From Notospermus geniculatus (taxonomy: Eukaryota > Nemertea > Pilidiophora > Heteronemertea > Lineidae): a stretch of 64,000 bases of DNA. Below are positions 1-11,423 of the stretch, one piece after another; position 1 is the first letter of the stretch, and every line of letters begins with the position of its first letter. Below the pieces are notes generated by a model. It made no database searches. It was not told the DNA's origin and saw only the letters and a list, made by a program, of their open reading frames with translations. Made by a program: the position numbers and the translations under genes. Location of the stretch: contig NMRB01000294.1 of assembly GCA_002633025.1 (NCBI GenBank), positions 120,886 to 184,885 on the forward strand, written 5' to 3'.

Positions 1-319
1 GAAACGGCAAGCAAAAACATCATGGACGAGTCCTCGCTCAGTCACAAAACTGATCAAATAAAGTGTCACTGGCGCGCGAATCTTGGTCGATCCCGCGCGG
101 TCCTCGATAAGATTAAGCCGACTTTTGTATAAAAGCTTCGTAACACACATACCCTTGCCCCAAACCAATAGCATGGCTTGTTACTACTCGCTCATGGGAA
201 ACAGCCCAATCAGAACGCAGAACACATTACCGACACTAGAGGGGGACACCACCTCATGACTGTGTATCTCAGAGTAAATAGACACGTCCTCGTAATGAAG
301 GAGAAAACAAGGCCGGAAT

Positions 320-785
320 CCGTAGACCAACTTGAAACCATTCGGAACTTCCGAAGGCAACTGCTCGGCAATTTCCGTAGACACTCGCATTTCCCCTCGG
401 ACACAATTCCAAGGCAACCATCTTGAATGCGCAGTGATTGCCTTGAGTTTCTGTGGCTTTGGATGCGGTCGCCTCATCACACCCTGCGCATGAACGAAAT
501 AGGTCACACAAAAAAAACGTTGCGTTATTGATCAATAATTGGCAGATTGGGTGAGATATCGGTAAGTTTATATATAATATGCCTCAACTTATCCAGGAAA
601 CAAGCTTGGATATCTTAGCAGACCAAAATTCGGCGAAAATAGTCCCACGGTCGGTCACGTGGGTTTGTTGACAACAACATGGCTGCCTTGGACTTGTGTC
701 CGAGGTGAAATGCGCCGTACAGTGGGCAGATAAGCAGTTCGCCTCAGGTCGTTCCGAATGACTTGAAACATCCAAAAGTAGGACC
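320..785. repeat. Imperfect inverted repeat (foldback-like)
   Basis: The left arm (about 320-428) read on the minus strand resembles the right arm (about 674-785) read on the plus strand. Both contain GCCTTGGA, TTGTGTCCGAGG, GAAATGCG, then GCAGTT and TTCCGAATG in the same order. Identity looks like roughly 70 percent. Short open frames here come from the repeat and match no family I recognise. Confidence 0.6.
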
Positions 786-977
786 CTGCTCAAATTGATG
801 CAAAGCATCCCAAGCGATGATTTGAGGACGTTGGAAGGTTCGCAGTTCGACCCGTGTCTATTGGTGGGCGAGGACCTGAAGTCATCAAACTGTTGGTGTC
901 TAATGTGGCAGATGTCCTACATTTGTAGCCAAAACAACCACACATACACACACACAGACACCATGACCGAACACAAT

Positions 978-1007
978 ATGGTTTCCGATCTTGAGATCGG
1001 AAACCAT
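978..1007. repeat. Perfect 30-nt palindrome
   Basis: Two 14-base arms (ATGGTTTCCGATCT and its complement) flank a central TG. It lies just left of the repeat rich in AGGTCA half-sites. No function is inferred. Confidence 0.8.
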
Positions 1008-1009
1008 AA

Positions 1010-1345
1010 TCACGGATGCCTGTTCATGTTGCGCAATACTTCTCAAGGACAGAGGTCAAGGTCACTGTCAACCCTCGCATGAGATAAGTCAAAACCTGGT
1101 GATGTTGGAATCCTAAAACCTTGACTTACACCTATGTTATCAAGGATGACCTTTCGGATTACGCAATGACCTTTAAGGTCAGAGGTCAAGGTCAAGTCAA
1201 ACCGTTCTAAAATGCAAATCTACGCAAAATTTCAGAGGAAAACTAATTACAGCCCTGCAACCATTTCCTATACGTTTCATCAAGGATCCCTGTTCGAGTT
1301 ACGCAATACCTCTCAAGGTGAGAGTTCAAGGTCACATACTAAACT
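1010..1345 (+). repeat. Dispersed repeat with internal repetition, rich in AGGTCA
   Basis: Sub-units share GTTACGCAAT, then CTCAAGGT, then AGAGGTCAAGGTCA, near 1035, 1155 and 1300. The stretch 1083-1245 is closely matched in the same orientation by 7590-7753. Half-sites at 1176-1181, 1183-1188 and 1189-1194 are AGGTCA spaced by 1 and 0 bases. There is no coding potential. Confidence 0.7.
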
Positions 1346-1437
1346 TCTCATCGGAAACCATTGACATCGCCCCGATGTCCTTTTCTTGTTGATAATGATC
1401 TGATGATAAGAATAATACGATCTGCCAGGATAATTAC

Positions 1438-2396
1438 CAAGAGAATTCTGAAGGGGTGGCTGTGGCAAGTTCCTTTTCTTTTGCGGGTTGTCCTTCCCTG
1501 ACTTTGTGTGTTTCTTTCGTTTTCTAATTCTATCTGGGGATGGCGATGGGGAGCTGCAACTTGACCTTGAATCAGAACTTGTACTCGTTCCCATACCGTT
1601 TTGGGGATCTGAAGATGTAGGAGCGAACACCTGATCAGCCAAATCAGCAGCACTATTGAAAAAGTGGATTCATAATGCACCCTATAGATGTACACATCAG
1701 ACTGAGTAAGTAGTAGAACAAAACAATGCAAATAATGCGTGCTTCATTAGGACAAGTACACATGCCTTCGACTGCGTTTACTCCTCCCCAATTCGTCGGC
1801 ATCCGTTGTCAAACAATTCCCCTCTTTCTCTAGTTTTCGTAACTTCTTCACAGCTACATCCCAGTCTCCTGTGAAAGTAACCAGATTGGAAAATTAATTT
1901 TACAAAATAAGGCAAGCTGAAAAAAATCCATGTTAAATGATTTCCTCTTTGGGTTTGTTAGCATATTGTATTTAAAATGTCTTTTTGCACAGTGGGAACA
2001 CTTTGCATTAGTGCATGACTTGTCTCTGTTGCAAGCAGATTCTACTGGGAAAATATCATGAGAACAATTGATTCATTCTGGAGCTGTCGAAAGTGAGAAA
2101 CAATAGATAAACGTCGCTGTAGGGCTAACCGGGCACTTGAGAAACCTCCCTAATTTCATGCACACGCACACTAGCACAATTCTTTAGTGGTAAAAATATC
2201 ACTCACCAGTTTTTCGCCACACCTTGATGACAGTTAGTAAGAACCACTTTTCACTTGGTACCTCCCTCTTTTTGGCCCCATTTTTTGTACGGTTTGGGTC
2301 AGTGTATGGTGGCCACTGACAAAATTCCTCCTTTTCATCAAGCCAGTTAGTGGGGGCAATTTCAATGCCATCTTTGAACTGTACTACCGCATACAT
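1438..2396 (-). CDS. Split gene, N-terminal domain like that of DUF4806-type proteins (3 exons, 3' end not found)
   Basis: Three minus-strand exons join in phase: 2396-2207 (start codon 2396-2394, donor CTG|GTGAGT), 1868-1760 (acceptor TTTCACAG, donor GT|GTACTT) and 1652-1438 (acceptor TTTTTCAATAG, donor CTTG|GTAATT). The N-terminus reads MYAVVQFKDGIEIAPTNWL, followed by CQWPPY and then W..LTVIKVW across the first splice. The next exon is basic and Lys/Leu rich and ends in RSKRSRR. Exon 3 is a Ser/Pro stretch (SSDSRSSCSSPSPSPD) followed by a basic run. From memory, the pattern Y-A-V-V-F, W-L, W-P-P-Y, then a helical segment and a basic tail occurs in uncharacterised, often transposon-associated animal proteins that carry DUF4806. 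The DUF4806 domain itself is not seen, so later exons are missing or were replaced by the repeat on the left. The function is unknown. Phase agreement over two introns makes a real or recently real gene likely. Confidence 0.6.
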
Positions 2397-2724
2397 TTCT
2401 TGCCGAAATTGAAGACACAACCAACCTATACAGCCAAAGTGTAAAGGGTCAAATTTTCCCCTTCTTTAGTGTAGCAATATTACACGGTTCTGAGAACTAA
2501 CAGAGATGAAAACAAAACCTGCCACTGTTGACGTATGGCTGTTCTGTGATGAGGTAGTCAGAAAGATGGTTGAGCAAAAGGTCCATTTATTGTTGAGTCG
2601 ATGGTATTAACAGGAGGTGTGATACCAAGGCATTCCTAAGAAGCCATATTGGTAGGAAGAGAGAGAGTAGGTCAAATTGATACATTAACATTGGTAAGCT
2701 ATATGAAATAGAAATCGAGTTTCT
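2397..2724. other. Upstream flank of the split gene; nothing recognised
   Basis: This should hold the promoter or 5' UTR of the minus-strand gene ending at 2396. No TATA box or clear initiator was identified. Confidence 0.4.
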
Positions 2725-2859
2725 AAGGTGAAAGACATTGCTTCCTACCAGAATCGAACCCACGGACCCTCGCATAAGGCATCAATCGCCAGCACTAAGG
2801 GGCAGCACGCCTTAAACCACTAGGCCTAATCCCCATCTTCAAAAAAGATGGTTCAATGG
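2725..2859 (-). mobile_element. tRNA-derived SINE, copy 1
   Basis: Read on the minus strand, this has a tRNA-like 5' region (GGCCTAGTGG, A-box-like, complement of 2817-2826) and a B box GGTTCGATTCT (complement of 2750-2760). A CATCTTTTTTGAAGATGG hairpin precedes the tRNA-like part. The copy at 37511-37642 shares the whole unit. The two ends do not pair as a tRNA acceptor stem, so a SINE is preferred over a functional tRNA gene. Confidence 0.7.
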
Positions 2860-3245
2860 CCCATGTTTAAACGAGGCGTCCATCAGTAGCTTACATTGGT
2901 AAGCTAATATATATTCATGAGAAATATGAAATACTGCATTCTATTACATCTCCCCTCTGTTGAAAATTGTTGTAATTTATTACTCTTGCTCATTTTCTTT
3001 TGCTTTTATTCTACATGTAGCTACTGATCACAGTCCTTCGTCTTCAGTGTGGGTGATTAAGCCAAACCTCAGTGACCCTATAAATGATTACATTTCATAC
3101 TGGTAGTATAGGCCTTCTAAGTAATGATATAATGCACATAAAAATATGAATGAATGATTCCTAGAATTCTAGTAGAGTCCGTCTGTTTGTGTTACAGTGA
3201 CCTCAATTCTTTGTCCATCCCAGTTAGTGGTGTTATCTTGCGACC
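2860..3245. other. AT-rich spacer; nothing recognised
   Basis: There is no convincing coding frame or repeat apart from short AT-rich runs. Confidence 0.4.
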
Positions 3246-3845
3246 CTATCTTGAGTACTTTGCACTTGGTTGAGCGCCAGTATCAGTAGCATGCATAGTT
3301 TGATTGTTTGTGTTGTTTACAGATGGTTCTACTGTTGCCGTGTCATTGGTTTCCTCAGAATCAGGAATGTCCTGTGGTTCATCACAGACATTGCGAGTTA
3401 TGTCTGGTGGAAAGTTCTCATTTGTTGCGCGAATTTGTTTGCGGTTGCGCCTATAGGTACCCTTGTTGGTTTGCACAGTATATGATCTCGGGTATTCTGT
3501 TATGTCCACAACAGTTCCTTCTTGCCATAGTCCTGTTTGTTTGTCATAGACACGTACTGTACATTCTGTCCTGGTTCCACCTCTGGCAGAAGCTTGGTGT
3601 TCCTATCAAAGTAGTACTTTTGGCTTGCTTTTCAGTAATCTTGGAGCAACTGGCATTTGTGTGCGGAATTGCCTGTTCTGGAGCAGCTGTGCAGGAGACG
3701 ATAATGTGTGCGAGAGTGGAGTTGAGCGGTAGTTGAGAAGTGCCAAGTTAGCACCTTCACCACAACTCGGCGCTTTCTTGATTATCTTCTTCACCGTTTG
3801 CACGCAGCGCTCTATCATGCCATTACTCTGAGCCGTACTAAACCA
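3246..3845 (-). pseudogene. Ty3/Gypsy retrotransposon fragment: integrase C-terminal part
   Basis: The minus strand from 3845 to 3600 encodes the end of the integrase core. It has the QSNG-MIER-CVQTVK motif, including the catalytic-region Glu, then LLNYRSTP and PAQLL, all typical of Gypsy integrase. After a break, the frame ending at 3246 carries the C-terminal tail (VDITEYPRSYTV, then TYRRNRKQ). Reading requires at least two frame changes, near 3615 and 3560. Reverse transcriptase, RNase H, LTRs and gag are absent. The fragment abuts the CACTA piece near 3845. It is a dead remnant. Confidence 0.8.
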
Positions 3846-4846
3846 ACTGACAGCCGTCTGAGTGGAGTTTCTCCCTGATGATGTTCCTCATCCCTCATTT
3901 CATTGAAGCTGACATCAGTGCGCAAAGGGTAATCAACAAGGGGGAATGGAACTTTGTCACGCCACTCCCCATGCTGAGTGCACCTCTCAGAACCAGAATA
4001 TGCATTGTGGCCCTTACTTCTCATGACGAAGGACCGCGCTGGTGCATCGCAAATATGGCAAGATATGCCCACCAAGACCCTTCTCCCACAATACTCCAAA
4101 TTAAATGCCTGTGGTGAACAGAAAGGGACTCTGAAATGCCCTTTGCCACACCAAAATGGTAATACTGGCCGACTGCAATTTTTTTTAATTGCATAATTTG
4201 TTTGAGTCTTCAGAAGGGTGCGGGGATCTACATGTATTGGCAATCCAAGATTAGGAAATTTTCTTTGAAGAATGATCAAAAGGGCACGGAGAGCAATATG
4301 GGATTACCGAATTCTGTGCCCCAGTCAGCTAGCTCTGTTAAGAGATCTATCTCATCATATGAACTGATGTGTCCAATCCCACCATCACTAAAATTTGATG
4401 TGCTGTAGGCGTACCAACTGCTCAAACTTGATGTTTCATCATCATTATTAACACTGAAAAAACTGGACGAATGACTATCATTATCACCTGAGAACCCATT
4501 CCCATCAACTGCCCTTTCACCAATACCATTGGAGATGGACCTGTTCTCACCATCAACTATGTGAATCGGATAGTTCATGAACATGTGGAGGATTCATTAT
4601 CATCAATGTCCACTGCACTTTCAGTTTCCAATACAGCATGAAAACCAACATCACTGGGCCCCAGGCTCGGCAAAATTGAACCCTGACGGTCAGTTTCATT
4701 TCCAGATTGAGACTGATAGGCTTGTGGCCTTGGGTGACTGTTTGGTCATGCTCGATACAGTCAAGCCAGTCTTGTACGAGACGCATCTGAGTATTGTCTA
4801 GTATTGTCCAGGACCTCTCTTCGCTGTGTCCAGTAGGACTCTCCAT
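3846..4846 (-). pseudogene. CACTA/EnSpm-type transposase fragment, frameshifted
   Basis: The minus-strand frames contain, in order, an acidic Ser-rich N-terminal region (4846-4290), LTELADWGTEF near 4310, PRTLLKTQTNY near 4210, then GHFRVPFC, ISCHICDAPARSFV, KGHNAYSGSERCT, and FPLVDYPLRTDVSF with RDEEHHQGETPL near 3870. This series, with a Cys/His-rich segment and an R-T-D...EEHH-G-SPL end, is what I know from animal CACTA-like transposases. At least two frameshifts (near 4278 and in the N-terminal part) break it. It stops at the Gypsy junction before the catalytic C-terminal region. It cannot make an active enzyme. Confidence 0.7.
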
Positions 4847-7000
4847 TATAACGACGCTTCATTCTCTAGAAGTTGGTAAAATGTATAAAATATATGGTCC
4901 CACGGTTTCTCAACAACTGGAAGGACTGATTGATGTACCTGATAATGTCAAAAAGTGAGTCAAAACTGTTAAATTCGGCAAAAAAATTTTCTGGTAATTC
5001 TTTGTTCAACCCAAAAAAGAGCGGGAAGATGGCAGCATTACAGAAAGTGTTCAGCAGCAAATGGCATTTTTGGTTATTTTAAGTTCATTAACTTTTAAAT
5101 ATTTTTAATAAACTATTTAGGCCCTATTTTACTTGCATTTAAATTTGTTCTGGACAAAATACAGTTTGAATCTACCTTTATTTTTTTCTATCGAATTACG
5201 AAATTACGAACAGCTTTATTCATCGTGTATACATAAAAATACATTGGTTTAGAATGAACAAAGCTATAAAACAGAGCAAAAAACAACAGAGACAGGACAT
5301 ACATAAAAGAACATACAAAGATGTTGCCGACTGGAGCCACCTTTGGCCCACATCAGTGCCAGGTCTGGCCATGACAATTACTGCATAGGAACCGGAAAAC
5401 AGGGGGAAATTCAATTTTTGTTTTTCATTACACAATTAATGTCAACCCATAAGCCTATTAAAAGAGAAAAAAATGATACTCCTGCTGCAGGTTGACCGTA
5501 GAATCAAAGCGCCAGGCGAACCCTATGAGGGCAACATGTGGGCTGCATGCGGCAAACCCTATCCAGATCATGTATTGGGAAATTTTCTGAAACAAATGAA
5601 AAAAATGAAGAAAATAAGATAAAATATTTTGTTTCTATATAACTGTAAGTATATTTTTTGCTACCACTTATGGCACACATCTGGCTGCAGCTGGGACATC
5701 TCCAGCCAACTGGAGCCACATGTGTGCCAGACATGGGCCACGTATCTGATGCTGACTGGGAAGATGCACTGAGGACTCTGAAAGGTTTGCCACCATCACA
5801 GGCACCTTGCCCTTCTTCTTCAGTACTAAAATAAAGTATACTAGAGACCGCTCTGTGTGGAAATGAGTTTGGCCTACCTTCTGCTCCACACCGTCCAGGG
5901 GTGAATGACACCACGACCACACCTGCAACAACCTGATTTGGAGCCTGTACCGTAAATTATTTCAGCTAATAAAGTTATACTATAATAATAACAATAAAAA
6001 TAGTGAGCGCAATTCAATTAGATGTAGATTACGTTGACCATCATCGGGCGAACCGTCCGGTATTCCAAAAGACATTTATATAACTGTTATTCCTACTTTG
6101 GCCTACCGGTATAGGGGGGGGGGCGATATCTTCATCAAATTTGTATCATGGGGACGTGGATTGGAAATGAATATGAAGAGTATTCTCTTGGACCTTGTAT
6201 GCATTGAAAGATTTGTGGAAGTTATGATGCATCCCTGTCACATGCTCTTATATATTGAAGATGTCGTCGAATAAAAAATGATTTATATAATTATGTCTAT
6301 TATTGTTACCTGTTTTCATGTGTTTGTTGGATTGTTGTGAAATAACAACCATATACTGGTATGTTACACTCCACTACAAAACCAGTGTTAAGTTGTGCGG
6401 AAAATGAGGAAACTAAGGAGAGTACCTGCTGTACCTCATAAATCCATCCTCCCACAGCAGGGCTTTGGTCTCGTTCCTCTTCATACACTCCACACAAAGC
6501 CCTGCTGAAATTGGGCCTCCCAGGCAAGCAGAGGCGGTCAGGAAACCATTGCCCAATCAGAATGCAGCATTTTTAGGGTGTCGGTATTAAATAATTATGA
6601 CTCATAATAACAATCAAAAATAATAAGAATCTTTCCTAGGCGTAGGAAGAACCTCTGTGATAAAATTCAGTCAATTTTGGAAAGATGTAAGTGATCTGTA
6701 AAGCACAAAACTTTAAAATCAAACTGGGTAAAACCACGAAATTTTACTTCTCCAAGTCATCCTTAAAATACAGGGAGTGCAACTGGAGTATGGAACAGCC
6801 ACATCACATTCATTGGACGTGCTGTTGGCGGATGCATGAATTAACAAAGAAGTGACTGTGCTGGAAGTGTATATTTTATGTTTTAACATTACTTTGGTTT
6901 TTCGTCAAAATTATTAGCAACATATTCTCGCTCAAAATTGCAGATCAACTGTAACCGTCCTCTGAAAATATTAGTGTCTATAGGGGCCAGAATCTTATAC
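4847..7000. other. Intergenic; minor repeat traces
   Basis: Two related stretches near 5330-5390 and 5690-5750 share the words TGGAGCCAC, CAGTGCCAG/TGTGCCAG and GGCCCA, so an old repeat is likely. An AATAAA motif lies on the minus strand near 5216-5221. A GC-rich hairpin sits at 6455-6507. No convincing gene was found. Confidence 0.4.
6455..6507. repeat. Hairpin with 13-bp stem
   Basis: CAGCAGGGCTTTG at 6455-6467 pairs exactly with CAAAGCCCTGCTG at 6495-6507, with a 27-base loop. No family was recognised. Confidence 0.7.
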
Positions 7001-7074
7001 ATTTAGAAATCAGAATATTCAAGTCCAGGATTTTTTATCAAAGGAGAAAGTTTTTTACAAGCCTGCCTGTTTCA

Positions 7075-7760
7075 TTGTGTGTTTGTGTGTGTGTCTGTCT
7101 GTCTGTTCAGTCTGTCACACCTGTAATTTTGTTCCTGCAAGAGCTACAGACCTGGAAATGTGACCTACCCCCGAGTAACATGACCTGAGCTACGAAGATT
7201 GAATGAAAATTTCCAGTCTCCGATACCTGGTTGATGGTGAAATTGATATATCAAAAGTTGAGATTTTATCTGTCACACTTTTGTTTATTGAATAACTTGT
7301 CTCCGACAAATGTCCGATGCCAGTTAGAGCACTAGTAACAAGTTCCTTCCCGATGTTGGCACCAACAAATTTATTCTCCTGGGTCAGCATCATAATGATA
7401 TTGAAATATCAAATTTGATATTTTGACATATCGGGAGATATGTCACAGTAAGCGACTTTAAACTGGTATCACAACATCATAGCTCATCCACGGATGTTAC
7501 CGCAACTGAAATTTTCAGTTTGCATCTGCTCAGTCACATGATTTGCTGATACGGTATCATGGCGAGATTTGATATTCAAATTTGATAACATGAAGTAAGT
7601 CAGAATCTGGTGATGGTAGAAGTCTAAAACCTTCACCTACACCAAGGTTATCAAGGATGAGCTTTCAGATTACGCAATTACCTAGAAGGTCAGAGGTGAA
7701 GGTCAAGGTCAAACAGTTCTAAAGTGCAAATCTCATCGGAATTTCAGAAGAAAACTTATT
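7075..7760 (+). repeat. Dispersed repeat with TGTC/TCTG microsatellite and AGGTCA cluster
   Basis: It starts with a GTGT/CTGT microsatellite (7080-7125). Its right part (7590-7753) is a direct copy of 1083-1245. Half-sites AGGTCA, AGGTGA, AGGTCA and AGGTCA lie at 7687, 7694, 7700 and 7706. Non-coding. Confidence 0.6.
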
Positions 7761-7761
7761 T

Positions 7762-8995
7762 TTTAATTAGCTCACCTCTGTGAGGTGAGCTTCTCTCATG
7801 GTGTGTCGTCCGTCGTCCGTCGTCGTCGTCCGTCGTCCGTCGTCGTTAACATGGGTGGCACGTTTCTAAACCGCTTGGGTTAGAAACTTGAAATTTGGTG
7901 TACAGGTAGCCTATGGTAAAAACTATCTCTGGACCGAAACTTAGCGCTGGTGCTTATACACTCTGGCCTGTAGGGGGCGCTTTGTGAAAACCTTCTTTGG
8001 GCCGTATCTCCTGAACGCTGTTAGCTAGAACCACGAAACTTTTATGGTGGGTTCCTCTGATGAGACTACATCACATAAATCCCGGGTTTTTGATTTGACC
8101 TACTTTTCAAGGTCACAGAGGTCAAAGTTCAAAATTCACTGTTTGGTGGCACATTTCATGGCTATTTGACATAGAGCGTTGTGATTTGGTGTGAAGATAT
8201 ATCTAGGCACCCTGCACAAATGCACCAAATTTCAACCCGATCGGACTTCAAATATGGCCGCCAGGAAGCCATCTTGAAAAATGGACTTTGACCCACATTT
8301 TATAAATAGGAGTAGGTAGGATGTTTTAACGTTGTCAAAATATGTATCTAGGTACCATATAAATATATGGTAAATTTCAGTGAGATTCGACGTCAAATAT
8401 GGCCGCCAGGGAGCCATCTTGAAAAATGGACTTCGGCCCACACCTCATAAATAGGGGTAGCTAGGATGCTTTAACCGTGCCTAAATATGTGTCTTGGTAC
8501 CGTCTACTTATATGCCAAATTTCGGTTCGATTGGACTTCAACATGGCTGCCAGGCGGCCATCTTGAAAAATTGACTTTGGCCATATCTCATCGGTAGTAA
8601 ATGTTACGATGTTTCAATGTTGTCTAAATATCTATGCAAGTATCCTGTACATTCCTGCTAAAATTTCAGTCCCAACGAACGTCACGTGTGGCCACCAGGT
8701 GGCCATCTTGAAAAATAGAATTTTTGACATCTGTGACCTAGACAGGAAAGCAGTTTGTTCACAAATACCACTTGTATTCATTGTATTCAGAAATTGTACT
8801 CCTTCTGGACGTGCCATCACCTGAGTTTATGTCATTGACTGATAATACTGATCACGTCATAAAATACTTGGTGTGTTCAGCTTTAACTTTTCTGTACTGA
8901 TCCTCAACATTGACCATGAGAGTCACAGTTTCACACTTGATGGAGACTTATCACAGAGGTGAGCACAATGGCCCTGGCCATTTAATTTTTTTTTA
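7762..8995. mobile_element. Non-autonomous DNA element with AATTAGCTCACCTCTGTGA-like ends
   Basis: The left end reads TTAATTAGCTCACCTCTGTGA. The right end reads TCACAGAGGTGAGC, then GGCCATTTAATTTTTTT, so the ends are inverted. A CCGTCGT repeat follows the left end (7805-7850). The interior holds four diverged units of about 145 bp, each with GCCATCTTGAAAAA (near 8262, 8412, 8560 and 8702). I see no transposase. This resembles a widespread class of non-coding elements in marine invertebrate genomes, but the superfamily is not assigned. Confidence 0.65.
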
Positions 8996-9979
8996 AATTA
9001 AATTTTTTTCACACCAGGCGACGCCATCTTGGTTTCTATATTTGGCGTAATTCTTCATAATTTATTCGGATGAATGACGTTTGGGAATTCCCCGCATGGA
9101 TGTACATTATACCGTGCGTGTTCGTGGAATGCAGTTAGCAACGAGGTTTACCATGATAACAAAGTTTAGGTACCGGTACCGCGTTCCTAGGTGCTTTTTT
9201 CACGGCTGTTTACACCTTGACGTGATTGGCACGTTTCTTTTGTTTTAGCGCTCGAATTATCGTGGGGACTTGTTGTTGTTCGCCTGCTAGCTGCCGAAGA
9301 CAACCTTGAGACAATCACGTTTTTTTAAATAGATCTATTGCATTTCTTGGTGAGGTTTTGGTTTTGGGACGGGTGTGATCAAGCGTGTAGTGTGGGTCAG
9401 ATACCTTTCAAATCATTCTTATCAGCACAAGTTTATTGTAATTTCCACAAATTACATTTTGTAAACTTTAACGGTGTTTGAATTCTTAATCTTGTAAACG
9501 ACGACCACTCCACTGCAAATTCTCTTTTAGTATACAGGTTCGTGATGATATGTAGGCGAACACATAGGCCTTATCTTCCATGCTTCTTGTACATAATATG
9601 CGTCTACAGGCCAAGGGACCCGGATTACTTTCACACCTGTTTTGAGTGAAAGCAGCGCAGTGATGCGGTGCAACCGTGTCTCAAGCCAAAATCGCGACAG
9701 TGGATCACCCATTAGGCCTAGATCCAAATGTAGGCCTACATGTAGGCTACTTGAGGTACTCAAACGAGATATACGTTGAGAAGTAAGACAGGAAACAAAA
9801 GAACCTGATTGTATTCAGAACTTGACAAACCAAGAACATGCACTTACAACACAAATCAGTCAAACAACACCTCTCGACCCGATGGGTCCACTAATGACAA
9901 TAATCAGATGGACTCCCGACACGGGCTGTAGGCCTATTTTAGAGCGACTTAAAACACAAACAACAGAACACCTATCGAC
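8996..9979. other. Intergenic; TAGGCCTA-rich patch
   Basis: Nothing coding was recognised. The AGGCCTA palindrome recurs near 9716, 9731, 9740 and 9930. A degenerate outlier of the following satellite may begin near 9890. Confidence 0.4.
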
Positions 9980-10310
9980 CCCCCTGATCTATATATAGCG
10001 CCCGGGTCTAATCAAAACACAAACAGAAAACACCTATCGACCAGGGATCTATATATAGAGCCCAGGTCTAATCAAAACACAAACAGCAGAACACCTCTGG
10101 ACCCGGGATCTATATAGAGCCCGGGTCCACTACCAAGACGATCCAAGAAAGCAATCACGACCCGGGATCTATATATAGAGCCTGGGTCCACTAATGGCAC
10201 GATCTCAGGACCCAATCACAACCCGGGATCTATATATAGAGCCCGTCCACTAATGGCACGATCTTAGGACCCAATCACAACCCGGGATCTATATATAGAG
10301 CCCGGGTTAG
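9980..10310. repeat. 60-bp satellite built on a CCCGGGATCTATATATAG palindrome
   Basis: Six units at about 60-bp spacing each contain (CCC)GGGATCTATATATAGAGC(CCGGG), which is close to a perfect inverted repeat. The linkers are two kinds: AAACACAAACAG...ACACCT in the first units and CACTAATGGCACGATCT in the last ones. Confidence 0.85.
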
Positions 10311-11057
10311 CAGAAAAATTTTGAAGTCGAGCTTTTTTGGTTTCAAATGTGGGTTTGGGAGGACTCGCCGATATTTTCAATTTTTTAAGCAAATCCCACA
10401 AATGATAAATCCCATTCCTTTTAATACGCTGTTAACAGAACATTTGTATAACAAGACGTTTATATAACAAGACATTTACATTCACCTTTCCCCCTTATTC
10501 ATCTCTACATTTATAAACAACATTTGCACCCCCTTCTTCTTAACTTCTTCGATCAATTCTTTAACTAACATGCTGTTAATCTTCATTTGCTCCAGTTACA
10601 GGGTCCTCCGCTTCCTTGGTGGTCTGGGTTCCTACTTCTGCGGTCTCTTTGGCAATAATTACGAGGCTATCTGCGCCAACAGATCCTTGCAACTCCTGCA
10701 GTAGATCTACAGACGTCTCCGGGGTTTCCTGGGACTTCTGGACCCTGGCGCGGAGTTGATGCTAAATGTCTTTCCTCGTCGTGTTATTGAAAGGATGGCT
10801 AAGGACGTCACAGAATTGCTTGTATGAAAGAATATGCCCAAAATGTAAGTTAGCCACCCCAATATATGCTTGATGCTCGAGCTCAGACAACAGCTGCAGC
10901 CGCAGCAAGCTTTCTGGAATGTTGGCCAAATTAGCATAAGATTCGGAGGGGGAACCAGCCGCATCACCAGTGCTAGGAGTCAGTCCTGTGCATTGCCATT
11001 TGATCTGGGGTACGGCCAGGGGTTGATGAACAGGGTCAGATCATGTCATGACCTATA
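10311..11057. other. Region upstream of the non-LTR endonuclease fragment
   Basis: Short frames occur on both strands (for example 10707-10967), but none is recognised. It may be the 5' part of the element that follows. Confidence 0.3.
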
Positions 11058-11422
11058 GTGACAATTCTAATCTTGATGATCACCAACCCCAATGTAATCC
11101 ACCAGTTACTACTCCTGTGTGGTGACATCCACACTAATCCTGGGCCTGTTGGGGATCTGAGGGTTATCTATACTAATGTGAATAGTTTAGCTGCAGAAAA
11201 TGGTCAGAGGTTTTCAGATTTGAAATTAAGACTTATCACTGACAACATTGATGTTGCCTGCTTGTGTGAGACTGGTGCTAATTTAAACTTATCTGACTTT
11301 GATATTGAGGGTTTTCATAAACTCGACCAATCTACTTTTAAACCCAATGGTCGTGGTCTCATCTTTTACATTAAAGACTCGTTAAGTTTCTTTAGGCGTG
11401 ACGACCTTGAGCAGCATGTTCA
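11058..11422 (+). pseudogene. Truncated non-LTR retrotransposon ORF2: 2A-like leader and APE endonuclease start
   Basis: The frame starts with a short hydrophobic leader (MTILILMIT...LLLLC) followed by GDIHTNPGP (11121-11147). This is the position and shape of the 2A-like peptides reported at the N-terminus of some CR1/L2-type elements. The canonical Glu of D-(V/I)-E-x-N-P-G-P is His here. An apurinic-type endonuclease start follows, with the Asn motif (YTNVNSL) and the Glu motif (LCETGAN), then GRGLIFYIKDSL. The frame ends at the single n at 11423, well before the His/Asp motifs and any reverse transcriptase. The element is a 5' fragment on the plus strand. Confidence 0.8.
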
Positions 11423-11423
11423 N
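11423..11423. other. Single ambiguous base at a head-to-head junction
   Basis: One n separates a plus-strand endonuclease fragment from a minus-strand reverse transcriptase, both cut mid-domain at this base. It may be a contig join rather than a simple ambiguous call. Confidence 0.6.

Noticed and set aside
2725-2859. Functional tRNA gene
   Set aside because: B box present, but no acceptor-stem pairing, and the same unit with non-tRNA parts is repeated at 37511.
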